In this document: positions 49,672 to 60,780 of the stretch, in pieces
How the letters are laid out: each line of letters starts with the position of its first letter
How positions within the stretch are numbered: the first letter of the stretch is position 1
Assembly (NCBI GenBank): GCA_029706075.1
Contig: JAINUG010000052.1
Location: 5,313,498 to 5,377,497, forward strand
DNA length: 64,000 nucleotides
Direction: 5' to 3'
Origin: Aldrovandia affinis
Taxonomy: Eukaryota; Chordata; Actinopteri; Notacanthiformes; Halosauridae
Notes under the pieces: model-generated
The model's database searches: none
What the model was told of the DNA's origin: nothing
What the model saw: the letters and a program-made list of their open reading frames with translations, nothing else
Made by a program: the position numbers and the translations under genes

Positions 49672-51651
49672 CACAAATAATAATAATAATAATACAGCCC
49701 CCTCGGGTTACGCAAGGGATCTATTCCGAAAGTATTTCCGTAAATCGGGATATAGCCTACTGTATATTGTATTTAAAATAGATTTAAAAAGACAAAAAAA
49801 GAACTCAAATGACAATTTTAATCAATTATGTATTTTCCAGCACTTTCAATGAACTAACGCAATTTAAAAAATGTAATTCCGGTAAAGATAATTACATTTA
49901 CGTAAAGTCGATTTTTCCGTAAACCGAGGTTTGCGTAACCCGAGGAGTGTGTCATAATAATATTTTGTTACTGTTTCCTCATAGCAGTGTTCCGTTGGTC
50001 ATTGGATTCAGTTCAAAGGTGCATGAGTCATATAATTAGTTCCAGGCGAATGAATGAATATTTGCCAAAGCTTATGTGTGTCATCTCTGATATTTCAGTC
50101 TTGAAGCAGTACATTGCAGTAATCAACGGTGATAACCCGGTAATAAAGTGGGAGATGGAGAGGGGGCTTGACCGCGCCATCTCGTCTGTGTCTGGGGAGA
50201 GCTACAGAGTTAAGGTGTGCTTACCACTCATTTCTATAGTTATAAATGTTATAAGTGCCACTATTTTTTTGTTGTTGAAAATGTTAAATAAATATGAAAA
50301 TGTTATATTATTAAATTATAGGGAAATATCAAAATATTGATGATTTTCATGTAAATTGTAGTTAGTCTGTGTACTATAGTGTTTACTGAACATCATTTTA
50401 TGCTGTATTCATATTTTCTTCTGCCAGTCTCGGTTACTGTAATCTTTTATTATTATTATTATTATAATTATTATTATTACTTTGTCTTGTTGGCTGTTAT
50501 ACTGTGTGTCTGCATTGTCCTCTAATGTTATCCAACAATATAGCTGCTGGTTGCTATGTTGGATTAACAAACAATCCACATATACATCTAATATACAGGC
50601 AACTGCCAAAATACAGGAAACACTTGAGTAAATGAAGGGTTCTGGCAGATGTTATGGTGTGGGGTGCATTTTCCTGGCATGGTTTAGGTCCACTCAATCC
50701 CTTAGAGGGGAAGGTAAACACGAATATATACAAAGCCAGGTGAGTGATCACCATCGTATGGTGAAGCATTACTATCCTGATGGGAGTGGTTTCTTCCGGG
50801 ATGACAATGCCCCATTCACAGGTCCCGAGTGGTCACTGAATGGTTTGATGAGCATAAAAACAATGTAAACCATATGGCATGGCCGTCTCAGTCACCAGAT
50901 CTCAACCCAATGGAACACTTATGGGAGATTCTGGAGTGGGGCCTGAGACAGCGTTTTCCACCACCATCAACAAAACATGAAATTATGATTTTTTTAATGG
51001 AAAAATAGTGTTGCAGCCCCCAGAGTGCCAGATACTTCAGGACCTATGCGAAGGCACATCGAAGCTGTTCTGGCAGCTTGTGGTGGCCCAACACCGTATA
51101 AAGACACTTTATGTTGGTGTTTCCTTTATTTTGGCAGTTACCTGTATATAATCTCAATATCTTTATGAATTTAATCAAATTGGTGACGGTTGTATCTGTG
51201 TTAACTCCTAATTCCATTATTTCCCTCAATTGGCGTCCTTGACGGGCTTTTGCAGATTGACTTTAGCGACATGCTGCAGAGGTGGGCAGGGGAGACCTTT
51301 CGCCTACCTGTGGATGAGCAAAAAGTGCAGGTTGACTGGAGGGACACGTGCTTCTCCCTGAAGTACTACTCTGACGCTCTCTTCGACTTCCCCCATTGGC
51401 TCGGTTTCAGCAAGTGTAAATTCAAGGTAAAGGTGTATCTTTCTTCTTCTAGTCTTTGTTTTTACATAAAAAAACTGTTCTCAAAATAAAGCTGACCTAT
51501 TCCAACCATGCCTATGCTCTTGTCTTTAATTGGCTCTTGTGACACGGCGTGGTTCCACCGGTGGATGAAATTCTAACTAACTTGTGTGGATTCCCTTTTG
51601 CAGATCTCGTACTACCGAAAAGATGAGGAGGGCAAACAGCTAAAAAGTTGA
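48721..51651 (+). CDS. medag: Mesenteric estrogen-dependent adipogenesis protein (MEDAG), 5 exons
   Basis: Exons 48721-48923, 49022-49158, 50099-50214, 51256-51426 and 51604-51651 are joined by GT-AG borders in correct phase, giving 224 residues. Segments such as [10 protein letters not shown] and [14 protein letters not shown] align by memory with human MEDAG (ISSVIGESYR; ADALFDFFYWFGLS). Human MEDAG is a cytosolic protein reported to promote adipocyte differentiation; the biochemical activity is unknown. Human MEDAG is 303 residues. This product lacks most of the human C-terminal tail, ending soon after the conserved core in EEGKQLKS. The start is the ATG at 48721, since the reading frame upstream has no earlier ATG. 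Position next to WDR95 and hsph1 agrees with human 13q12.3. Intron 2 holds a tandem duplication and intron 3 a Tc1-like relic. Confidence 0.88.
49247..49945. repeat. Tandem duplication (about 334 bp unit) in medag intron 2
   Basis: TCTGTTTTACGTGAAACT and the following 230 bp (TAC triplet run, TCGGGTTACGCAAGGGATC, TTTCCGTAAATCGGGATAT) occur at about 49247-49510 and again at about 49581-49850. Only the second copy continues to GCGTAACCCGAGGAG (about 49935), the inverse of its own left phrase CTCGGGTTACGC. This suggests a MITE that was duplicated without its right end. Confidence 0.75.
50447..50480. repeat. (TTA)n microsatellite
   Basis: Interrupted TTA run in medag intron 3. Confidence 0.8.
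50596..51144 (+). mobile_element. Tc1/mariner-type relic
   Basis: The inverted ends CAGGCAACTGCC and GGCAGTTACCTG lie within TA duplications. The interior reads [20 protein letters not shown], the final catalytic block of a DD34E transposase, with stops elsewhere. It belongs to the same family as 27169-27823 and lies in medag intron 3. Confidence 0.8.
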
Positions 51652-52092
51652 TTTTCTGACTGTTTTACTTTGATGAAAGCAGAAACATCAGATAAATCCT
51701 ACCTCTGAAGACTTGACATTGGCCACCAGGCATTTGGCAATGGATTTGAAAGCTTGTCACATAGCCCAGCTTGAGAAGCGGTCTGACTGGCCAGACCATG
51801 GCATTCCACAAGATGGCGCTTTTGGTAAAGAAACTGCTCTTAACTGGACAGTGTCTATGGGTGATAATTTCTGAAAAAATATGGATGCACGTTTTTGTAT
51901 TCATCAAATCAAATTGAGGATATGTTCGCTGTTCTGTAATTCATCCGTCTTTTTTCTTTTACACATCTCTTTGCCTGTTTCTAAACCTGAATTGCACAGG
52001 ATATAATTCTGAATGTCAACTCATTATCATCAGACAGTCATTTCCTCAGAAACTAGGACATTAATGCAGTAAACTTCAGACATTAATAACCT

Positions 52093-52098
52093 ATTAAA
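52093..52098 (+). terminator. medag: Candidate medag poly(A) signal (ATTAAA)
   Basis: This variant signal lies 442 bp after the medag stop. I saw no AATAAA between the stop and this point. Confidence 0.25.
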
Positions 52099-52299
52099 AC
52101 GCCCAGGTCTTTCTATCCTCCTGGGAGCTAAGCGTTTTATTTTATGGTGCTTTTACAGTTTTTCCTGAATCTGTAACCCTTTTTCTCAAAACTAAATACA
52201 AAACACAATCAGTAAACAATTTTGGCAAAACTCCTTAAAATGAAACACTGCACTCAAAACTATGTGAAATGTCCTCAAAATGAAACTTTTTTATATTAA

Positions 52300-52422
52300 T
52301 ATTTTCTCAGATTTTCTCCCAATTTGGTAGCCAATTATACCCTCTATTATCTATCCCCCCGCTAGCCAATTTCTGATATCAGTAATGGCAGGAACGATGA
52401 ACCACCTCCTCCAAGACGCAAA
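52300..52422 (-). mobile_element. Fragment of the tRNA-derived SINE (tail only)
   Basis: On the minus strand the tail phrase AGAGGGTATAATTGGCTACC is followed by an A-rich end; the head is missing. Confidence 0.6.
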
Positions 52423-53104
52423 TACATTATCAAAAATATATTTTTTAATTAGTTTTGTACTGCACATTTCAGCGGAAAGCATATGGAAAATCAGAACGTG
52501 TATTGTAATGTAGTACTAAAGACAAGAACAGTAAAGTTGAGATTACTCCAATGTTTACAGTACTTACTTATTCTCATTTGTTAAGTTCTGGGTCATGGAT
52601 GCAAGTGGCTCAAATTTGGCTGCACCCTTTGCCGGCCTCCCTCAAGGTTTATGAAGATTGTGCTTAATGAGAATTGTGTTTAGGGTTTTGCAAAAAGGTA
52701 ATTTGACAATGCAATTTGTGTGAAATAGTTTTGCAGAATGCTTTAATTTATTGATACATAGGCTTTAGGTTTTGATAATTGTGTCCATGGTACCAATTTT
52801 TGCGTGTAAACAACTGAGAAAAACTGTTAGATGCCTGTTAGGTCACTCTACTTATGTTTAGAAATAATCTTGAAATGCCTAAGTGTTATGCAGACCTATA
52901 GTAAGACTGTAAATAAATTGATAATTATAACTAAATTATGATTTTTCCAACTTGAGGGAGGGATAGTTTGTACTCTTCTTGTACTATGCATATGTGGTTT
53001 CTCTGCATGTTGAACCTGGGCACATGGTTTCTCTGTGTATGAATGAGACTGTGACCAGGGCATGGGTAACTGTTGTTGTATTACAGTGTGTGTAAGGGAG
53101 ACAT

Positions 53105-53411
53105 ACACTACCGGTCACAAAGGTTTTAGAACACCCCCACGCAAGCTGTTGACTCTCAGAAACTTGTCTTCTGATTTGGTTGTGGCTTTGGGTCTGCCAG
53201 ACCTCTTGTCAGAGTTTCCTCCAGTTTCAAAGTGCATTTTGATGGTGTAGGAAAACTACTCACTGCCCAAAATTTACATTATTCTTTTTTTAACCTCTGG
53301 CAGTTTACCGCTTACCTTTGTACCATTTCAGGTTATTCGCTGGACTTGAACTGCTTAAATTTCTGTAAAAACGGGAAAAGGCGGTGTTCTAAAACTTTTG
53401 ACCGATAGTGT
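53105..53411. mobile_element. Internally deleted Tc1-like element
   Basis: The ends CACTACCGGTCACAAAGG and CTTTTGACCGATAGTG are flanked by TA. The inside joins the outer left end directly to transposase 5' sequence (CAGAAACTTGTCTTCTG). About 300 bp remain of the family seen at 3938-4785, and here the right end is complete. Confidence 0.75.
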
Positions 53412-54840
53412 ATTTGTTGGGGGGGCTGCTTTTTGCAGGAGTTCTGGAATTAAAAGCCCAAATCAGACTCCAGATTATTGCATTTGTGGGTGTTATGGAG
53501 GAGGGTAAAAACTGCTGCATGCAGCTGCCCCATGTGTTTGGAGAGCAGTTCTCTTATTATTTAATTTATTGCTGTATTCATTTGTTGCCTGTTATTTTTT
53601 GATGTTGTCTCGAGTGTTATCTCCACCCCCCCCAACCCCCTTGCAAATACTCCCTTTAGCTTATTTACATTGTGGGAAATTATTTATTGACTCATCCACC
53701 ACAACTGTCATCTGGACAATGTTTTTTATGTCCACTGCCAGTTCGGCTATGACATGAGAACATTGCTACTTTGTTATTCACTCAAATATGCTGGGGTGGT
53801 GGGACAATCAGTACCTGTAACACTGTGTGATCTAGGTTGCATTATTTCCACTGGTCCTCCTCTAATGTGGCACATTTTGCTCTGTGGTCTTTTTATTGGG
53901 ATGCAATGCATAACCCACTAATAAGTAAAGCACAAATGAAAATGGGCCTTTTTCTCTACGCTGTATTCAGCAATGTGCCCATTGGGAGATCACTGAAGCG
54001 TGGTGCTGTTGTGATGGTGTGCAGTGATAGAGTTTGCACCATTAATCTGAATAGATTAGTATGCCAGTCATTGAGCAGTCTGATCAATTAGTAATATCTG
54101 TCTAAATTTACTATTTATGTCGTAAATCTGTCTCTTTAAATGTGACAGCATCAGAGTAAATGAGATGGTCTGAAAACATATAAAGCTGTCTGTTGGTGTA
54201 AAGGGCAGATTTGAGATGGTAAATCATTACAATTTGTTGTCATCGATGCCAAAAGGAATGTGTTCTTTCTCTCTCACACACACACAAACAAATTGTTCAG
54301 GCAGCAGCAGCTAAAAAATATACATGAAAAGAACCTGTTTAAAGCATGTTTATTCGGGCCTCTTCCTCTAAAATTGCATTCGATGATGGCGTGATTTTAT
54401 AAAAGAGAAAGGTTACGGCATTTTACTATTTACTAGCATCACCCGCATTACTGTAACAGTACAGTAGACAAACACACTTGCTGAGCAGCTGCAGCTGGGT
54501 GCCCATGTCACAGTTCATCGAGGGTGAACAGCCATTCTCTTCAGCCTGTGACCTGAGAGAATCCTCATTTCATACCGTGATGCACCCTCTCCCGGACACA
54601 CATGGCCACTAATTTCACCTGCAAAGAAGGAGAGGTGCGAAAACAAAACATCACGAGCATGAGAAAAAAAATAAAAATAAGGAAAAGTCTATTTTAGAGG
54701 AGACTTTACCTGAAGTTATCTTCAAGCCGCAGGCCTAGGTAGGGGGAGTGATGAAATTCCAGGCAATGCGATGATTGATTTCCTTTGCCCGCTGTCTTAC
54801 TCTCAGCATACTGTCTTGTTTTTTAAACAATTTTTAACCC
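53412..54840. other. No gene recognised
   Basis: AT-rich intergenic DNA with short reading frames that show no protein-like signature. I see nothing I can support here. The same holds for 52423-53104. Confidence 0.5.
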
Positions 54841-55089
54841 AGATTTGTAACATCTCAAATTGAGAGAGTGCAGACAAGCAAGCGCTCTCCTCTGTAGCTT
54901 CCCTGCCAGTCGCCACGACTTTTCACTCCAGAAGACCTTTCGCAGATGTGCAGCCGGAAGGGGGGTAACGTGTCATACACAGCCGGACCTCGGGCACACG
55001 AGCGACCGGAGAAGCTCTCGCATGATAAGGGTGATCCTGCCAACAATCACGGGCAGCACTGTCAAGGTCAGAATTCACGTGCTGCTCCA

Positions 55090-55265
55090 GGCCCTTCCAA
55101 AACTGGGGAATACATGGCTTCCAATTGCGATTCGGCGTTCCTAAACTGGGGAATACATGGCTTCCAGTTGCAATTCGGCATTCCAAAACGGGAATATGTG
55201 GCTTCCAGTTGCAATTCGCATTCCAAAACTGGGGAATATATGGCTTCCAAATGAAATTCGGTGTT
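55090..55265. repeat. About 42-bp tandem repeat, four imperfect copies
   Basis: The unit contains GGGGAATACATGGCTTCCA then TTGCAATTCGG and CATTCCAAAAC. Copies differ by small changes and short losses. The array ends about 30 bp before the hAT element. Confidence 0.85.
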
Positions 55266-55298
55266 CCAAAACCTAAATAATATATAAATACCTAAATG

Positions 55299-56905
55299 CA
55301 GTGACGTGCCGTGAGGTTCATGGCTGGTGAGGCACTGACTTCATCACAATCAGATTTACAAACATATGAACCCTACAGAGTAGCTTATTCACCATTTGAT
55401 TGGCAGCAGTTAACGGGTTATGTTTAAAATTTCATATCAGCTTTCTTTACACTTACAAACTGTAGCACACAAAAAAGCACATTTAATTAAAAAAACGTTA
55501 TTATGGTCTTACCGTTACTTATAAATGAAGTCCATGCGCCGCTCCTTCAAAACAAAAGCATCGATAACTTGTTTGTAGAAGTTTTCCTTGTCTTCCTTAA
55601 GTTTTAAAATTATCTCTGTCTCAATGGAGATCACTGCCAGGGAAGAAAGTCGTCCTTGATCAGTCCTGTTCCGACTGTATGTTTTTAGTCTTTTCAGTGC
55701 TGAGAATGACCGCTCCACCGATGCTGTAGTAGCTGGAATAGTGAGCACTAGCTGGAGCAACTTTGTCGCCTCAGGAACAGTTTGAATGAGATCCTTCTGG
55801 GCCAAAAAGCTAAGAAGCTGTCAGGAGACTTACATTCATCCCTCACCGTTTGTGAGCTATACAGTCCAACGAGATTCGCCTTTAGTTCCACAAAGTCCAA
55901 GAATTTGGCATACTTTGACAGGCTCTGCAGTTTCGTGTCATCAAAATGTTGTGACATTTCACGAATTTTGCGCAATCCACCAAACCAAGGAAAGCCAGCT
56001 CACCAAAATGATCAAACCTAGCCTTCATTTGATGGCTTATGTTATCAAAATGTTACAGAACAGTCATTTTCGTTCATATCTAATCGACTGTCTGCCTCCA
56101 CTCTCTGTCAGGCCAAGTGCGCTGCATTTCTTCTCAAATCGGTCATAGAAACTGTAGTCTGAAGCAAATCCTTTAGCTCCGGCGTTGGTCTTCCGTTAGT
56201 TATTTACCTCCTGCTTCGATTGAAAGTCCATTTTAGAAAATTGTTTGAGTTTATATATGTAATCCTCCATTGTGAAAGTAAGGCCAGACACGACGAAAAA
56301 ATAAACTGATGGCGGCACTTTACTTGCTAACTGAAGATCGTAGCTTGCTGTCTTATTCTGCAGCCGAGGAGTCGCAAGAATCACTGGGATCACGACGAGT
56401 GCCCCCTACCGTGAGGCAGGAGAACTGCGTGCCTCACTTAGTGCCTCTTCGCAGCCGTTTTATGATTGCTCAGCACAATAAACACGTTACACACATACAG
56501 TTGTTGACAAAAAAAACACTGTACTTTATATACATCAGCTAAACTATGGAAATTTAATTCATATAGCAAACGTGTTTGAACATTTTAATAGCGACATAGA
56601 GAGACAGCAATACGGTCTCACTGCATAGTCATTGCGCAATCCATGGTGAGGCTCATCTAGCTGCTGCCTCACAGCACGTCTCTTCTCAGTATTTGAACAG
56701 TAAATGTGAAAATTCGGCGATTTTGAATAAAAAAATTAAAAAAATAATAATCTAAAACTGGTGAAGTTAGATAAAAAATAACTTTATAGTGCAAATCACT
56801 GGATAAATATAGCCATTTAATTTATTTTTTCATTTTACATTTTTTTCTTTCCATGATGACAGGTGAGGCACGGCCTCCCCTGCCTCCCCTGACGGCACGT
56901 CACTG
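55299..56905 (-). mobile_element. hAT transposon remnant with perfect 8-bp target duplication
   Basis: The ends CAGTGACGTGCCGTGAGG and CCTGACGGCACGTCACTG are inverted. Both flanks are CCTAAATG (55291-55298 and 56906-56913). The minus strand encodes the hAT C-terminal dimerisation domain (TTASVERSFSALKRLKTYSR, near 55720-55660), and upstream a start-like MEDYIYKLKQFSKMDFQSKQ. Most of the transposase, including the central catalytic part, is missing or out of frame in 1607 bp, so it cannot move by itself. Confidence 0.9.
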
Positions 56906-57207
56906 CCTAAATGTCACACATAGAAATCCATTTACATTTCAATATCTTCTCCTGTTTGTGTGAAGTTTGCCCTCTCAGTGCCACTGGACTGGGTGTACAA
57001 ATTGCACTGCCAGAGGAGGCCTTTATCCTCTTTTCCTCATTGTACATTTAAGCTGTAAATTCTTGTGCTTCACAGCCATGTAGTGAGACATTGTGATCTG
57101 TGTATACTGTCTCACCAATTATTGCTGATGCCATTTCTCTCTAGTCTCAAGACAAATTGGTTGGAGATACACATGCACATTATGTACATGTAGAATAGGT
57201 AGACATG

Positions 57208-57578
57208 GCCTCCTGGGTGGTGTAACAGTAAAAGCGTCCAACCGGGATGCATGTTGCCCACTGCAACCGGGGATCGATTCCACCGGCCGTGCCAGTTCGG
57301 CTCTGGCCGGGAGTGCCGCTAGGGGGCGGAAATTGTCTGTCCTCCCCAGGGAGGGAGGAGCGAAGCCAATACGAGCTCGCTGCACATAAGAGTGGCTCTA
57401 TGTGTATCGGAGTTACAGTTGACGGCTTGGCGAGTTCCGGGTCGGAGGAGGCGGTACATCGCCTGTGTCACTGCCAGTCTCAGGCTCGGCAGCGAGCTCA
57501 GAATACAAGGGGGGGTGAGTTGGAATGAAAAGAGGGTATAATTGGCTACTAAATTTGGAGGAAATGGGGAAATTCTTA
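57208..57578 (+). mobile_element. tRNA-derived SINE, head type A, most complete copy
   Basis: The head GGCCTCCTGGGTGGTGTAAC, B box GGGATCGATTCC, body GTGCCGCTAGGGGGCGGAAA and tail AGAGGGTATAATTGGCTACT are all present. It is a useful reference for the family. Confidence 0.85.
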
Positions 57579-57849
57579 AACAAAATCTTAGAATAGGTTG
57601 ACACGTACTTGGGAAGAAGCTACATCCAGCTCAGAGTCCTGTCGACCCCTGTTGGCCGACCTAAATCACCACTTGCAGGTGGTCCTGTGTGAGACTGGTA
57701 AAGAGAATGTAACTGCTAATGGATGTCAGGGAGCATGCCCAGTGTGCACATAATTCACCATAATTCTGTAGTGATTCACTGAAAACTACAACCCCCCCAT
57801 AAAATGAAATATATAACACAAATAATAACAATGTATTTTTATAACTTAT

Positions 57850-58614
57850 TCACATTTCCTTGTTTAATTTACAATGGATGGCTTTGTTAATATTCCAAAA
57901 TTTTAAATATTTGTTTAACAACTTTGTCTTATTTGTTTTTAATGTATTGAATATTTTATAGAAGTCAGTCTTTGATTTGAATCCGTCATTGTTCACATCA
58001 CAAGAAGTTAGAAATACACAGAATTGAGACGGTGGCTGAAATGCTGCCTTGAATTGCACTTCCTCCTGAGTGAACGTGGCTCCTACACACTCATGTGGCC
58101 AACACTTGATGCTGCATGACGTCCACATTTCAGAATCTCAAAAACATTACCTCATCTTGATGATCTTCTTGATCTTGAATTCCTCTTGTTTAAATGAGAC
58201 AGTAAAAAAACTGGTGAGGTCTTTCACAGCACAAAACAAAGATGCCGACTCAACACTGCTGTAGAGACACAGTCAAAAATAGTGCATGAAGTAAACAGAA
58301 CTGACGTTGTTGTGGTTTACACAAAAGAGGCTAACATAGAGAAATGTAGAGAGACTGAAAGACAACAATCTAATACTGTACACGCCAGAGCTGCAATAGG
58401 TGGTGGTTGGGGGCAGGACGTCTCTGAATATGGATAAATATTTAGTCTTCACAAGGTTGATTTTCATGCTTTTCTTGTTGAACTGCAATTCCCCGGGCTT
58501 CCAAGCAGGAAACCACCAGCTACATTGTGCAATATTCAAATTTGGCTGCTGCTGGGATATGCAGTTCATAAAAGAAAACTGTTTCCCCCTGTCGGACAAG
58601 TAGGAATTTGTCAA
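57850..58614 (-). other. Weak candidate exons of an unidentified minus-strand gene
   Basis: A 108-bp block at 58151-58258 has an acceptor (GTGTCTCTACAG) and donor (GAG|GTAATG) and stays open in one phase (SVESASLFCAVKDLTSFF, then FKQEEFKIKKIIKM). Open minus-strand frames lie on either side at 57850-58128 and 58273-58614. I recognise no family. Chance open frames in AT-rich DNA are a real alternative. Confidence 0.2.
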
Positions 58615-58629
58615 CCTTAGAGTGTGGCA

Positions 58630-59690
58630 CCTCTGACACCAGCCAATGTCTATTATTAATTATCCCTTTATAACAGGTTACGCCTCTGGAAGATAACCCA
58701 AAGGAACAAGGAACAGAAGACTCCTAAATGTCGTACATTATTACAATGCCTAAATTATGTATAATAATATTGACCAATTTATACTATTATTATTAAAGAT
58801 AATCATTGAAATTGAAACCTCCAAATTCGTTGATAGGTTAATCAAATAGTGGAATCAACCCGCATGTCAAACAAACTCCAAATCAGGTTAAGGATTAAAT
58901 AGGATTATTAAATAGGTTACCTACAAGACATTAAATGAGAAACAAAAATATAAATCATACACTCAATTGTGAGTGTAGGATCACTACTTATAGTTAACTA
59001 AAAATAATACATTAATCAAGAAATTATAATGATGAAATTACCAGCAGAGCGAGAGAGAGCAGATAAAACCAGACCTTGTCAAAGAATAACCAATCTCCAG
59101 CTTCTGCACTAAGGAACTAAAGAAATTAGGGAAAATAAAAGATGGAACACACACAACCAAGGAATCACCTCAAACTGGACTTACTCCGAACTCCAACTAA
59201 ACCTCAAGCCCTCCTCTCCTGTGATATAATTAGGCTACCTCACCCAGTACGGTGGAGGATGGGACCCTGATTGGACAGAGTTAAGAGCACTGAAGGGGTT
59301 GGGTTAATTTATTGCAAGGACTGGCTCATCAATGGTCTTAAAGACACTTTTCCTAAAAGTACCTCTGGGTTGTCGAAAGCAGGACCAAGCACCATATTAT
59401 TTTCTCAATATTCACCTTTTTGAAGAGGCCAAACATGAATGGATTACGAGGTAATTCCAATTAGTTATTAATTACCTCTCACAAAAGTGGAAAACAACAC
59501 ACTCATGATTTCTGATACCAGATTTATTTAAAGAACACTGAGGAAATATGTGTAATGTTTCATTACCGTGTATGCAATTTATTTAAGACAACGAGGGAAG
59601 ATCGGCTTCCCCCATATTATTTAAAAGTTAGCCACAGTAGCTAGCCAATGTTAGAAAATGGCAATGATTTGTCAGTCTGCTAACTTGCTT
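58630..59690. other. No gene recognised
   Basis: AT-rich intergenic DNA with no reading frame above chance length, no repeat family recognised and no splice structure. Confidence 0.5.
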
Positions 59691-59934
59691 GGGCTAGTTT
59701 AGTTAACGTTAGCTAGCTAGCTGACATTTGCTAGTTCAGATCAAACATGAGATTTTAGCTAGCTAGCTAGTTAGCATGACGTTTTAGAAGAAAGTCTTTG
59801 TATATTCAACATGTCAAATAATAAGGTACGGTTTTGTTTTGATAAAGTTAGCTACTAACATTATCTAACAAAGAATTAGTCTCATCGCATGTTTCAACTG
59901 AACTGGGTTAACGTTAGCTAGCTAGCTAACTGCT

Positions 59935-60780
59935 TGACATTGCGGATTGTGGTATGATAATCGTATTACTCAATATCACGGTTTTTGGTATATCATGGTA
60001 TCAGTTAAAAAGCTAAAAAGTATCACACAAAGTTTATATCTCGATCTGTTTATTGTATGGCTCTTTGCAGATTTAAATAACCATTTTAATTGAAAAATGC
60101 AACTAAATATAGTTCACTCCTTGTAATTGTATGTTTAAATCATTCACGTTGCTAATTAAGCAACATTTTGCTTTCTCGCGTTATCAGCTTTCCGGATCTA
60201 GTAGCTACTAGGCTATATTTAGCCACTCACTTTTCCCATTGTGGTTTACGTGGATGAGGATACTCACACATGTGGAATGCAAGGTTTGACTTGTTCACTT
60301 TGGCTATTACATGTTTCCTACATTCTCTACAGATGGGAGCTGCGTTCTCAACAACATATTTTTCTGAATCGAAAGTGAGTCCACACGGATGAACAACTTT
60401 TGGGGGGTATATAATTTGTCATTACAGACCGCCTTGACATCGGAATCAGCGTTGGACATCGCAAGTTTTAGGGACTGCAAACGGAGATTTATGCCGTGTA
60501 GCTAGCTAGCAACCTACCAGATTTGAGAAATGCAAGGGAGCTGTCTGCACGCGCGCAGTTGGATTGTAAACCAAACAAAATGCAAGAACAGCCGAAGAGG
60601 TGGTGGGATTAAATTACATTATTATTTTAGTAGGGTAACGGTTGAAATATTTTTTCCCCGCATGAAAATATATTTTTCCACATGATTTACTATCACGGTA
60701 TTACGTTAAATGTATGATAGTACTGTTTCATATTTTAATATCGTGGTAGGCTATACCGTCATATCGTCACACCCCTATTA
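59935..60780. mobile_element. Possible nonautonomous hAT-type element
   Basis: Its right edge reads CGTCATATCGTCACACCCCT, a phrase typical of fish hAT ends. The left part holds an imperfect inverse (GTGGTATGATAATCG; TATCACGG). Boundaries and target duplications are unresolved. Confidence 0.35.

Noticed and set aside
57208-57290. tRNA gene at the head of the SINE
   Set aside because: It has a B-box-like phrase but continues directly into the SINE body, and the cloverleaf is poor.
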